From: a bacterium HR40
Lineage (GTDB): Bacteria > Pseudomonadota > Alphaproteobacteria > Geminicoccales > Geminicoccaceae
Length of the DNA stretch: 64,000 bases
Direction: 5' to 3'
NCBI GenBank assembly: GCA_002898275.1
Contig: BEIQ01000002.1
Coordinates: 62,001-126,000 of the forward strand
In this document: positions 9,086-18,367 of the stretch, piece after piece
Position numbering within the stretch: the first letter of the stretch is position 1
How the letters are laid out: each line of letters opens with the position of its first letter
Notes under the pieces: model-generated
Seen by the model: only the letters and a program-made list of their open reading frames with translations
Database searches by the model: none
Told to the model about the DNA's origin: nothing
Made by a program: the position numbers and the translations under genes

Positions 9086-10663
9086 TCACTGCTTGTCGAC
9101 GTTCCACAGGAAGAACACCGGTGAACGGATGAGCCCGGTCACGCTCTTGCGATAGGCGACCGGAGTGAAGAACTGGCCGATGTGTCCGGAGGCGGCGATG
9201 GCGAGCAGCCGCTCCTGGGCCTTGCGCGCCCACTCCTTGCGCTCCTCCACACTCTGGGCGCGGGCGAAGGCGGCACGCGCCTTCTCCAGTTCTTCGTCCT
9301 TTGGCCAGCCGAACCAGCCCTTGTCGGGATTGCCGGAAAAGGCGATGGCGGTGGGATCGATGACGTCGGCCCCGATCCACCAGGTATGGAACATGTTCCA
9401 GCCGCCCTCCGCCGGTTTTTCGCGCTTGGCGCGGCGCGACGTGAGGGTCGCCCAGTCCATGGCCTGCACGTCCACGTTCATGCCCATCCGCCGCAGCTTG
9501 TCCGCGGTGACCTGGGTGAAGGCGGAAAGGAGCGGAATGTCGGTGGGGTGCAGGATCACCACCGGCGTGCCATCGTAACCGGCTGCCTGCAGGGCCGCCT
9601 TGGCCTTCTCGATGTCCCCGACCTTCAGAATGTCCGAACCGACATCGTTCTCGTAGGGTGTACCGCAAGGATAGACACTGTAGCATGTCCGCCAATACTT
9701 AGGATTTCCGACCGCTGCCGTCATATAGTCTTCCTGCTTGATCGCCATCAGGACGGCACGGCGGATCTCCGCTTTGTCGAAGGGCGGATGGAGGTGATTG
9801 AAGCGGAGGAATCCGATGTTGCCGATGGGGTTGACGATGTCGACGACGACGTCGGGATTGCTCTCGAGGAGCGGCATGAGGTCGTTCGCCGGTTGTTCGA
9901 AAATGTCGACCTCGCCAGCGAGAAGCGCGTTGAGCGCGGTGGTCTGGTCCGGGAAATAGAGCCACTCGACCCGATCCACCCTCGCGACCTTGCCGCCGGC
10001 GGCGGCGGAAGGCGGCTCGCTCCTCGGCACATAGTCGCGGAAGCGCTCGTAGACCACCTTGGCCCCCGGCACCCATTCCTCCTTTTTGAAGACGAAGGGA
10101 CCGGAGCCGACGTACTCCTGGATCTGCTGGAACGGGTCCGTCTCGGCGACCCGCTTGGGCATCATGAAGGGTACGTTCGAGCTGATCTTGCCGATCGATT
10201 CGAGCACGAGCCCGTAAGGCTCGGAGAGCTTGAGCACGATGGTGCGCGCGTCCTTGGCCTCGAGACTGGCGACCGCGCTCATGAGCAGCTGGCCCATGCC
10301 GTCGCGGGCGCCCCAGCGCCGGAGCGAGGCTACACAGTCCTCGGCGGTCACCGGCTTGCCGTCATGCCATTTGAGGCCATCGCGCAGGACGAAGGTCCAG
10401 GTCAAACGGTCCTCCGACACCGACCATTCGCCCACCATCTGCGGCTGCGGCACGAAGTTCTCGTCCATGGCGAACAGCGTGTCGTAGATCATGTAGCCGT
10501 GATTGCGGCTGATGTACGCTGTCGTCCAGATCGGATCGAGGTTCTTGAGATCCGCATGCGGGATGACCCGCAGCACCTTCTCCGCCGACGCCTCCGGGAT
10601 CCCCGCCAGCGAAGCCGCGACCGCCGCGACGGCGAACAGGCGACCGGTTTTTCCGATGTGCAT
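9086..10663 (-). CDS. ABC transporter substrate-binding protein, family 5 (peptide type)
   Basis: Periplasmic binding protein of 525 residues (SBP_bac_5). It supplies peptides or similar solutes to the adjacent permeases. A signal peptide is evident (about residues 1-27, cut after ASA). Family motifs include KVLRVIPHADLKNLDPIWTT at the mature N-terminus and the LTWTFVLRDGLKWHDGKPVTAEDC block. ATG at 10661-10663 is chosen because it follows a good GGGAGGT ribosome-binding site and begins the signal peptide; longer readings lack support. It is the first gene of the leftward importer operon. The exact ligand cannot be deduced. Confidence 0.9.
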   Translation of the reverse strand: MHIGKTGRLFAVAAVAASLAGIPEASAEKVLRVIPHADLKNLDPIWTTAYISRNHGYMIYDTLFAMDENFVPQPQMVGEWSVSEDRLTWTFVLRDGLKWHDGKPVTAEDCVASLRRWGARDGMGQLLMSAVASLEAKDARTIVLKLSEPYGLVLESIGKISSNVPFMMPKRVAETDPFQQIQEYVGSGPFVFKKEEWVPGAKVVYERFRDYVPRSEPPSAAAGGKVARVDRVEWLYFPDQTTALNALLAGEVDIFEQPANDLMPLLESNPDVVVDIVNPIGNIGFLRFNHLHPPFDKAEIRRAVLMAIKQEDYMTAAVGNPKYWRTCYSVYPCGTPYENDVGSDILKVGDIEKAKAALQAAGYDGTPVVILHPTDIPLLSAFTQVTADKLRRMGMNVDVQAMDWATLTSRRAKREKPAEGGWNMFHTWWIGADVIDPTAIAFSGNPDKGWFGWPKDEELEKARAAFARAQSVEERKEWARKAQERLLAIAASGHIGQFFTPVAYRKSVTGLIRSPVFFLWNVDKQ

Positions 10664-10739
10664 GGGTGACCTCCCTCGCTGCGCCTTCGAGCACTGCCGC
10701 CTCGCTCGAGGCGAGTCAATGGCAGCCGAGCGGAGCGGG

Positions 10740-11699
10740 TCACATGAAGAGGGGCTCGCCCTCCAAGCCGCGGTACAATCCCGACACCCACTCGGCATAG
10801 CCGTTGAAGAGGCGGGTGGGCACCGTCTCGCCGCTGCCGAGCAGCCGCTCTTCGGCCTGACTCCAGCGGGGATGCGGCACTTGCGGATTGACGTTGGCCC
10901 AAAAGCCATACTCGTGCGGCACCACTTCCTGCCAGAAGGTGCGCGGCCGCACGTCGGTGAAGGTCACGCGCACGATCGACTTGATCGACTTGAAGCCGTA
11001 CTTCCACGGGACGACCAGACGCAGCGGCGCACCGTTTTGCGGCGGCAAGGGTTCGCCGTACATACCGGTGGCGAGAAAGGCGAGCTCGTGGGTCGCCTCG
11101 GCGAGGGTCAACCCCTCGACATAGGGCCAAGGATACCACGGCTGGCGCTGGTTGGGCGCCACCTCGGGATCGAGGAAGGTCTCCATGCGCACATAGCGCG
11201 CCGCCTGCAGCGGCCGCGCCAGGTCGACGAGCGCGCGCAAGGGAAAGCCGGTCCACGGTACGACCATGGCCCACGCCTCGACGCAGCGGAAGCGATAGAT
11301 CCGCTCCTCGAGCGGCATGCGGCGGAGGAGATCGTCGACATCGAGGACGAGAGGCCTCTCGACCAGACCGTCGATCGTCACCCTCCACGGGCTCGCTCGC
11401 AACGCCTGTGCCGCCGCAGCGACCCGCTTCGTCGCGCCGAACTCGTAGTAATTGTTGTAGCTCGTTGCCCACTCCCGCGCGGTGGGTGGGCGATCGACGA
11501 CAAAGCGCGGGTTCCGCGACGCCGGATAGCGGTCGGCGGCGACCTCCTGCGACGAGCCCGCCGGCACGTCGAGCAATCCCGAGGCCGCCGCTGGTCCCGC
11601 GATCATCGCCGCCAACAGACGGCGACGGTCGAGGAACGCCTCCTTCGGCGTCACCTGCGACGAAGGCAGTTCCCAATCCCTACGCCGTCGGCCCGGCAT
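10740..11699 (-). CDS. msrP: Periplasmic methionine sulfoxide reductase, molybdopterin subunit MsrP
   Basis: MsrP (YedY) repairs oxidised Met in periplasmic proteins using a molybdopterin cofactor. The 319-residue protein has a Tat-type leader (DRRRLLAAM) after the usual WELPSSQVTPKEAFL preamble. The Mo-ligating Cys is Cys139 in YRFRCVEAWAMVVPWTGFPL. Other family blocks are PWKYGFKSIKSIV and FWANVNPQVPHPRWSQA. ATG at 11697-11699 is preferred to the upstream ATG at 11727. The heme-b membrane partner MsrQ is not next to it, although the two are usually linked. The start overlaps the upstream hypothetical gene by 20 bases. Confidence 0.9.
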   Translation of the reverse strand: MPGRRRRDWELPSSQVTPKEAFLDRRRLLAAMIAGPAAASGLLDVPAGSSQEVAADRYPASRNPRFVVDRPPTAREWATSYNNYYEFGATKRVAAAAQALRASPWRVTIDGLVERPLVLDVDDLLRRMPLEERIYRFRCVEAWAMVVPWTGFPLRALVDLARPLQAARYVRMETFLDPEVAPNQRQPWYPWPYVEGLTLAEATHELAFLATGMYGEPLPPQNGAPLRLVVPWKYGFKSIKSIVRVTFTDVRPRTFWQEVVPHEYGFWANVNPQVPHPRWSQAEERLLGSGETVPTRLFNGYAEWVSGLYRGLEGEPLFM

Positions 11700-12381
11700 C
11701 GACGTCCTCCCCGGCGGCACCACCGCCATTTGCTCTTCCCCCTGTCCGGATGGCCGCCACCACCGCCGGCAGATCCACGAGCCGCTCGCTATCCTCGTAG
11801 TAGCGGACGAGGAGGAAGCGGATGTTGTTCTCGATGAAATCGCTGTCCTCCCGCTTGAGGCTGTCGTCGACCGGGAGCACCTCGATCACCCGCCGTGCCG
11901 CGAGGGTACCGAGCAGACGGACGGGCTTCGGCGGAGCGAGAGCGGCCCGTTCGAGACGCCGGCGAACGCTCTCCGTGACGTCGTTCCAGTCGCGGCGGTG
12001 AAACGGCACGGGATGGCGGACGAGCGCCCTCTCCGCCATGGCGACGAGAACGCCGGCGAGCGGGGGCTCCGGAGCACCCGCACGGCGCAGAAGGATCTGG
12101 GTGACCTCGGCGACATCGGCCAGGACCGCGGCATACGCCTCCCAGCGACAGATCTCCAGGGCATCGCGCAGCTCCGGCAAGGCGAACAGCTGCGGCCAGC
12201 TCACCCCGAGGCGGGCCCGGACATAATCCCATGTCGCCTTTTGCGAGATCGCCGCGGTGTGATCGACGAGGTGCTGCTCGAGCTCGTCGAGCGTGATCAG
12301 CCGTCGACCGAGCGAGCCGCGCAACCGCTGGATCAGCGACGCGACAAGGGGCACACTCACCTCCGTCCGTTGCTGCGACAA
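11680..12381 (-). CDS. Conserved hypothetical protein, helical and soluble
   Basis: A 233-residue protein without a recognised domain. It is predominantly alpha-helical by composition, with no signal peptide or membrane segment, and has a Gly/Ala-rich C-terminal tail. Conserved-looking blocks include WDYVRARLGVSWPQLF, CRWEAYAAVLADVAEVTQ and ENNIRFLLVRYYEDS. From memory similar proteins occur in alphaproteobacteria, but no function is known to me. It overlaps msrP by 20 bases and is probably co-transcribed with it. The region upstream is the divergent promoter region shared with the DUF4212/symporter unit. Confidence 0.7.
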   Translation of the reverse strand: MSQQRTEVSVPLVASLIQRLRGSLGRRLITLDELEQHLVDHTAAISQKATWDYVRARLGVSWPQLFALPELRDALEICRWEAYAAVLADVAEVTQILLRRAGAPEPPLAGVLVAMAERALVRHPVPFHRRDWNDVTESVRRRLERAALAPPKPVRLLGTLAARRVIEVLPVDDSLKREDSDFIENNIRFLLVRYYEDSERLVDLPAVVAAIRTGGRANGGGAAGEDVDAGPTA

Positions 12382-12585
12382 CCTACCGCATCCACCGGGC
12401 TCGCGAAAGCTCGCCGATAGCTATGACCGATTGCCGCAGCTGGGCAGACGCCCGTCGGCACGGCTGTCATCGGTTGACCGCTCGCAACGGGCCAGGATCC
12501 CCCGTTCCCGGAGGGCTCGCCGGGCCGGCGGGAGATCGGGGAGCGAGTCGCTGCAGTCCACAAGGCAAACAGGGGAGAGAGGGGC

Positions 12586-12843
12586 ATGACATCACCCGGC
12601 CAGCTCGAAGAGTACTGGGGGAAGACGCGGAACCTGATGGTGACGACACTCGTCCTCTGGTTCGTCTTCAGTTTCGTCGTCCATTTCTTCGTCAACGTGC
12701 TGAACAGCATCACCTTCCTCGGCTTTCCCCTCGGCTTCTATATGGCCGCTCAAGGATCGCTCATCGTCTTCGTCGTACTGATCTTCTGGTACGCCCATCG
12801 CCAGAATCGCATCGACGAAGAGTACGGCGTGGCAGAGGACTGA
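12586..12843 (+). CDS. Sodium/solute symporter small subunit (DUF4212)
   Basis: An 85-residue membrane protein with two transmembrane helices (about residues 18-40 and 48-68). The family pattern is YWGKTRNLMVTTLVLWFVFSF near the start and FWYAHRQNRIDEEYG at the end. DUF4212 proteins are encoded directly before VC2705-type sodium:solute symporters and are thought to be accessory subunits; the same arrangement is seen here, with a 13-base gap. A GGGGAGAGAGG ribosome-binding site precedes ATG 12586. The 204-base region before it (12382-12585) should contain the operon promoter, but no clear box was found. Confidence 0.9.
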   Translation: MTSPGQLEEYWGKTRNLMVTTLVLWFVFSFVVHFFVNVLNSITFLGFPLGFYMAAQGSLIVFVVLIFWYAHRQNRIDEEYGVAED

Positions 12844-12856
12844 GGGAGGCTAGACA

Positions 12857-14698
12857 ATGCAGCAGAAAGACGCGTTCATCGCCAATCTCGGCAAGATATA
12901 CGGAATCTACACTGGGGGTTTTCTCGGGTTCGTCATTTTTCTCGCTATCCTCGAGCAGCTCGGCGTCCCGAACCGCATCATCGGATACCTGTTCGTCTTC
13001 CTGACGCTGGCGGTCTACGCTGGCATCGGCATCCTGTCGCGCACGACACAGGTCTCCGAGTACTATGTCGCCGGGCGGCGGGTGCCCGCCGTCTACAATG
13101 GTATGGCGACCGCGGCCGACTGGATGTCGGCAGCGTCGTTCATCGCCATGGCCGGTACCCTCTATGCCCTCGGTTACGACGGCCTGGCTTTCGTTCTCGG
13201 CTGGACGGGGGGCTATGTCCTGGTGGCGGTGTTGATCGCACCCTATCTGCGCAAGTTCGGCGCCTATACCGTACCGGACTTCCTCGCCGCCCGTTATAGC
13301 GGGAATTTCGCCCGTTTCATCGGTGTCGTCATTCTTTTCATGTGCTCGATGGTCTATCTCATGGGCCAGCTCAAGGGTGTCGGGGTGATCGCCTCGCGTC
13401 TCCTCGATATCCCGATCAACGTCGGTATCTTCGTCGGTCTCGCCGGCATTCTCGTCTGCTCGATGCTGGGAGGTATGCGTGCCGTCACCTGGACCCAGGT
13501 GGCGCAGTATATCGTTCTCATCGTTGCCTATTTGGTACCGGTGATCTTGCTCTCGGCGCAGAAGACTGGAGTGCCGCTGCCCCAGCTCATGTACGGCGAG
13601 ATCCTGCAGCGGATCTCCGAGCTCGAACAGCAGTTCGGCCAGCCAGGCGGCTATCTCGAGGGCGTGAAGCCCCATGTCCAACCCTTCCTGAGCTACACTC
13701 CCGCGAATTTCTTCGCGCTCGTCCTCTGTCTCATGGTCGGCACCGCCTCGCTGCCGCACGTCATCATGCGCTTTTTCACGACTCCTTCGGTGCGCGAGGC
13801 GCGCAAATCGGTCGGCTGGGCCCTGTTCTTCATTTTCCTCTTGTATTTCACGGCGCCGTCCTATGCCGCCTTCGCCAAGTTCGAGATCTTCGGCAACGTC
13901 CTCGGTCGCGACATCTCGACCCTCGAGCTCGCCCAGCAGTTGCCGCGCTGGATCTATCTCTATGGGAACGTCGGCCTGGTCACCGTGTGCGGTGTGGCCG
14001 CGACCTCGGCCGAAGCGGTGTTCCAAGCCTGCCAGGCCAAGGGGGTGTCCGTCCTCAATTTCGCCAACTTCGCCATCAACAACGACACGGTGGTCATCGC
14101 CACGCCGGAGATCGCCGGCCTGCCCTATGTGATCGCCGGGCTGGTGGCCGCCGGTGGTCTGGCGGCGGCGCTGTCCACGGCCGACGGCCTGCTGCTGGCG
14201 ATGGCCAATGCCCTGAGCCACGACATCTACTACAAGATGATCGATCCCGCGGCATCGGCAGCGCGGCGTCTCATCGTCGCCCGGGTGCTGTTGGTGGCGG
14301 TGGCGGTCCTCGCCGCCTGGCTCACCATCATCGCTCCGGCGGGGGTGCTCAGCTATGTGTCGTGGGCCTTCTCGATCGCCGCAGCCGGTCTGTTCCCGGC
14401 CCTGGTGCTCGGCGTGATGTGGAAGCGCTGCAACGCGCCCGGAGCGATCGCGGGCATGATCGCGGGGGCCGGGGTGACCCTCTTCTACATCATCGGCACC
14501 TACGCCTACGGCATGAAGCCCTGGTTCGGGATCAACAATATCTCGGCGGCCATTTTCGGACTGCCCGTGGCGTTCGTCGTGACCTATGTGGTGGCCAAGC
14601 TCACGCCGGAGCCGTCGCGGGAAATGCAGGAGTTCGTCGAGCAGATCCGCATCCCGCGGGGCGAGATCCTGATGGAGGATGCGCGCAAGGCCGAATGA
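12857..14698 (+). CDS. Sodium:solute symporter, VC2705 family (acetate-permease-like)
   Basis: Polytopic inner-membrane symporter of 613 residues in the SSF family, probably importing a small organic anion such as acetate with Na+. Family blocks visible are the N-terminal SEYYVAGRRVPAVYNGMATAADWMSAASFI, the GGYVLVAVLIAPYLRKFGAYTVPDF segment, and AALSTADGLLLAMANALSHDIYY. The acetate assignment rests on resemblance to ActP and on acs elsewhere in the window, not on direct evidence. It follows the DUF4212 subunit and is followed by a GC-rich hairpin and two small membrane-protein genes. Confidence 0.88.
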   Translation: MQQKDAFIANLGKIYGIYTGGFLGFVIFLAILEQLGVPNRIIGYLFVFLTLAVYAGIGILSRTTQVSEYYVAGRRVPAVYNGMATAADWMSAASFIAMAGTLYALGYDGLAFVLGWTGGYVLVAVLIAPYLRKFGAYTVPDFLAARYSGNFARFIGVVILFMCSMVYLMGQLKGVGVIASRLLDIPINVGIFVGLAGILVCSMLGGMRAVTWTQVAQYIVLIVAYLVPVILLSAQKTGVPLPQLMYGEILQRISELEQQFGQPGGYLEGVKPHVQPFLSYTPANFFALVLCLMVGTASLPHVIMRFFTTPSVREARKSVGWALFFIFLLYFTAPSYAAFAKFEIFGNVLGRDISTLELAQQLPRWIYLYGNVGLVTVCGVAATSAEAVFQACQAKGVSVLNFANFAINNDTVVIATPEIAGLPYVIAGLVAAGGLAAALSTADGLLLAMANALSHDIYYKMIDPAASAARRLIVARVLLVAVAVLAAWLTIIAPAGVLSYVSWAFSIAAAGLFPALVLGVMWKRCNAPGAIAGMIAGAGVTLFYIIGTYAYGMKPWFGINNISAAIFGLPVAFVVTYVVAKLTPEPSREMQEFVEQIRIPRGEILMEDARKAE

Positions 14699-14732
14699 CG
14701 GCGGCGGCAGCTTTTCCCTCGACCGGAGACGA

Positions 14733-14759
14733 GGGGCGGGGCACGTCGTGTCCCGCCCC
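14733..14759 (+). promoter_or_regulatory. GC-rich hairpin after the symporter gene
   Basis: GGGGCGGGGCAC (14733-14744), loop GTC, then GTGTCCCGCCCC (14748-14759) form a 12-bp stem with one G-U pair. It lies 34 bases after the symporter stop and 25 bases before the next start. There is no U-run, so it may reduce read-through or stabilise the upstream mRNA rather than terminate fully. Confidence 0.5.
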
Positions 14760-14784
14760 CGTCCTTCGGACCACAGGAGGCGGG

Positions 14785-15099
14785 ATGGACTATTTCCTCA
14801 CCTACTGGTACTTCCACCTTCCCAACTATGTGTTGGCCGCGGTGTTCTGGACCATGCTCGGGCGTTTCCTGCTCGGGCTGTTCGTGCCACTCGACTGGGA
14901 CAATTTCATCTGGCGCTTCTTCCGGCTCCTCACCGATCCGGTGTTGGCGCTGATCCGCCCCCTCACGTTCGGGTTGGTGCCCGAAGGCTTGCTGCCGCTC
15001 GTCGCGGCCTTCGGCCTGGTCGTTGTCCGCTTCGCCTATTGGGTGCTATTGTTCCGACTGGGTTGGGCGCCGCCCTTGCCGGGGGCGGTGGCGTCGTGA
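14785..15099 (+). CDS. Small YggT-like membrane protein
   Basis: A 104-residue integral membrane protein with about three hydrophobic segments. The middle block DNFIWRFFRLLTDPVLALIRPL resembles the YggT family pattern (an FxRLTDPVLxPIR core between two helices). YggT proteins are poorly characterised and linked to membrane homeostasis. ATG 14785 follows an AGGAGG ribosome-binding site. It sits 86 bases after the symporter and 18 bases before another small membrane protein, so it may be part of the same transcript. Confidence 0.7.
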   Translation: MDYFLTYWYFHLPNYVLAAVFWTMLGRFLLGLFVPLDWDNFIWRFFRLLTDPVLALIRPLTFGLVPEGLLPLVAAFGLVVVRFAYWVLLFRLGWAPPLPGAVAS

Positions 15100-15117
15100 G
15101 GACCCGAGAGGCGGGCG

Positions 15118-15486
15118 GTGGAGGAGCTCGAACGGGCGGCGGAAATCTCGGTGGCGCGCGGTGTCGGGTTCGCCGCTCTCGCCATCCTCGTCCTCATGCT
15201 CGCCTTCATCTTCGAGCCCGCCCTGTCGCTTCTCGTCGGGGCAGCTGGCGCGCTCCTCGTGGCGAGCGTGCTCGAACTCAAGGCTCGGCTCGCACCCAGC
15301 CGCTGCTATCGCAACACCGAGGCCTGGCTCATGCTCGAGTCGCGCCCGGCCTGGAGCGGCGATGTGGCACAGCGGCTCGTCAGCACTGTCCTGGCCGCCA
15401 CTCTCCGGCGCTATGCCCGTATCGCTCTCAGGGTAGCGGTAGCCTTCTGGGCGGCGAGCGTTCTGCTGCGCCTCTCCGCTCCGTGA
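15118..15486 (+). CDS. Small membrane protein of unknown function
   Basis: A 122-residue protein starting with GTG at 15118. It has two close N-terminal transmembrane helices (about residues 14-52), a short loop with CYRNTEAWLML, and a third hydrophobic segment near the C-terminus. The family is not recognised. It follows the YggT-like gene by 18 bases, so it is likely the last gene of the DUF4212/symporter transcript. A perfect inverted repeat just downstream probably ends transcription. Confidence 0.6.
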   Translation: MEELERAAEISVARGVGFAALAILVLMLAFIFEPALSLLVGAAGALLVASVLELKARLAPSRCYRNTEAWLMLESRPAWSGDVAQRLVSTVLAATLRRYARIALRVAVAFWAASVLLRLSAP

Positions 15487-15489
15487 CAG

Positions 15490-15519
15490 GCGACGGCCGC
15501 GTCCGCGCGCGGCCGTCGC
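15490..15519. terminator. Perfect 12-bp inverted repeat between convergent genes
   Basis: GCGACGGCCGCG (15490-15501), a 6-base loop, and CGCGGCCGTCGC (15508-15519) form a strong hairpin in the 51-base gap between a rightward and a leftward gene. This is a typical place for a bidirectional terminator. No T-tract follows on either strand. Confidence 0.5.
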
Positions 15520-15537
15520 GATTGCCTCGACAAGCGG

Positions 15538-16434
15538 TCAACGGCGCCGGATCTCGACGCGCCGATTGCGGGGTTCCGGTCGATCGTCGGGAGTGGGTAC
15601 CGCCAGCTGGGTCTCGCCAAAGGCGCGCACTTCCATACGCTCCCTGGCTACGCCGCGCCCGGCGAGATAGTCCGCCACCGCCTGCGCCCGGCGTTGCGAC
15701 AGCCGCATGTTGTAAGCCGCCGGCCCCGCCGTGTCGGTGTGGCCGTCGACGAACACCCGCACCTCCGGATGATCGCGCAACATGGCCGCGATCCGATCGA
15801 GCTCGGGCTTGAACGACTCCTTGATCACCGCTTTGTCGAAGTCGAAGAGCACATCGGCTGCGAGCGTGATCACCGCCGGCATGGGTTGCGCGGCCTGCCG
15901 GGTCGCCGCCTCGGCCGCTGCGATGGCGTCCTCGAACGTCCGACGGCAGCGGGCGATGTCCTCGGGCTGGAAGTTCTCCTCCTGCTGCTCGAGCCAGCAG
16001 TCGAAGGCGGCCTGGGCCCGCGCCGTCGCATCGGGGGCCTTCTGCGGGCCGCCACCGGCGAGAACGGCCTTCAGCCGAGCATGGGCGGCCTCGAGCTGTG
16101 GCGCTGCATCGGTCGGCAGCAGGCGGCTCGTGGGATCGTCCGGAGCCACCGAATCCCCGCGCGCCGCTGCCAGGGCCTTGCGCGCATGGTGAAGGGCATC
16201 GGGATAGTCCTGCATGGGATCGAACTCGTAGTCGGCGTGACCGAGGTATTCCCGATGCAGGGCCGCGCGGAATCCGTCCGAGGGCTCGCTCGCGGCACGG
16301 GCCTGCTCGAGTTCCGCGCGCGCTGGCCAATACGCCTGGAGCTTCTCGGGCAGGGTCACGAATTGCGGTCCGCCGGAGCAGCCGGCGAGTACCAGCATAC
16401 CCGCGCCGAGCCAGAGATGTCTCTTGCCGATCAT
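15538..16434 (-). CDS. OmpA-family peptidoglycan-associated lipoprotein
   Basis: Outer-membrane lipoprotein of 298 residues. The lipobox VLAGC places the acylated Cys at residue 19. The central region is helical and charged. The C-terminal 110 residues form an OmpA/MotB domain: DVLFDFDKAVIKESFKPELD, VDGHTDTAGPAAYNMRLSQRRAQAV, and the RNRRVEIRRR ending, which contains the peptidoglycan-binding Asp and Arg pattern. ATG at 16432-16434 follows a GGAGG ribosome-binding site. It is probably monocistronic. Confidence 0.88.
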   Translation of the reverse strand: MIGKRHLWLGAGMLVLAGCSGGPQFVTLPEKLQAYWPARAELEQARAASEPSDGFRAALHREYLGHADYEFDPMQDYPDALHHARKALAAARGDSVAPDDPTSRLLPTDAAPQLEAAHARLKAVLAGGGPQKAPDATARAQAAFDCWLEQQEENFQPEDIARCRRTFEDAIAAAEAATRQAAQPMPAVITLAADVLFDFDKAVIKESFKPELDRIAAMLRDHPEVRVFVDGHTDTAGPAAYNMRLSQRRAQAVADYLAGRGVARERMEVRAFGETQLAVPTPDDRPEPRNRRVEIRRR

Positions 16435-16622
16435 GCTCCCTCCTTTCCATGTCGAGGGTGGGACGCCGTGTCCGCTCACAAAGCGCCAGCGTTCGCTCTA
16501 ACTGAGGTCGGAACCCCGGGGTGCAAGGAGCGCGCGATCGCGCTCCGGTGGCTGTGGCGTGAAAGCGACATCCCGCGGTATGGGGGTGAGTCCCGCTCTT
16601 CGGCAAAAAAAGGGAGCATGCG

Positions 16623-16814
16623 ATGGCATCGACGGAGATGGAGCAGGAACGCGATGCCGGCCTCGACGCGCCGGTGGTGATCGCCTCGCTCGTACCTTTG
16701 CTGCTCGTCCTCGTGTGGATCGCGTTCGGCTTTTCCGCCATGTTCTGGCCGGCCTTGGTGCTCGCGCCGATCGTCTTTTACGTCGTCGTGAGGTTCTCGA
16801 CCGGTCGGGTGTAG
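16623..16814 (+). CDS. Small hydrophobic protein, hypothetical
   Basis: A 63-residue reading frame with an acidic N-terminus and two adjoining hydrophobic segments (about residues 18-37 and 40-57). The family is not recognised. A GGGAG ribosome-binding site lies 6 bases before ATG 16623. The frame lies alone between a leftward lipoprotein gene and a leftward ferredoxin gene. No other long frame covers the interval. Short length keeps confidence moderate. Confidence 0.5.
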   Translation: MASTEMEQERDAGLDAPVVIASLVPLLLVLVWIAFGFSAMFWPALVLAPIVFYVVVRFSTGRV

Positions 16815-16934
16815 AAGGGGCGGTCGGTTCCGCCCTGCCGGGCCGGCCGGTCGCGCTCTTGGGATTCGCCGATCGGGCCGCCGGCCGGTAGCGGGACGGC
16901 TGTTCGAGCCCGCGTCCCCGACGCGAGCTAGGGT

Positions 16935-17249
16935 TCAGAATTCCGGAGCGAGGGTCACCCGGATGCCTGCGAGCTCGGGGCGGAAACGGATCTGGCAAGC
17001 GAGCCGGGAGGTCTCCCGCACCTCGAAGGCGCTATCGAGCATCGCGTTCTCTTCTTCGCCTGGCTCCTCCAGCCTGCCGAGCCATTCGGCGTCGACATAG
17101 ACGTGGCAGGTGGCGCAGGCGCAACAGCCGCCGCAGGCCGCCTCGATCGGCAGACCCGCCTCGCGGATGATCTCCATGAGCGACCAGCCCGGCTGGCCCT
17201 CGAGTTCGTGTTCGACACCCTCGCGGTCGACGACATAGACCTTCGGCAT
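16935..17249 (-). CDS. 2Fe-2S ferredoxin, adrenodoxin/ISC type
   Basis: Electron carrier of 104 residues. Cluster ligands are Cys39, Cys45, Cys48 and Cys85 (ACGGCCACATCH and RLACQ), matching the C-x5-C-x2-C...C pattern of vertebrate-type ferredoxins. Extra Cys42 and Cys43 lie between ligands. The RPELAGIRVTLAPEF ending is typical. It begins at the base after the stop of the reductase gene upstream, so the two form an operon and probably a redox pair delivering electrons from NADPH. Confidence 0.92.
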   Translation of the reverse strand: MPKVYVVDREGVEHELEGQPGWSLMEIIREAGLPIEAACGGCCACATCHVYVDAEWLGRLEEPGEEENAMLDSAFEVRETSRLACQIRFRPELAGIRVTLAPEF

Positions 17250-18311
<1,062 letters not shown>

Positions 18312-18367
18312 TCACTCGGGTTGCGCAATATGTCGGTCGCGACGTCGGCGGCAAGGCGCTGCGGCGT

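Noticed and set aside
9182-10669. Rightward 495-codon frame opposite the substrate-binding protein
   Set aside because: It is antisense to a clear SBP gene with signal peptide and ribosome-binding site; composition is that of a complementary-strand artefact in high-GC DNA.
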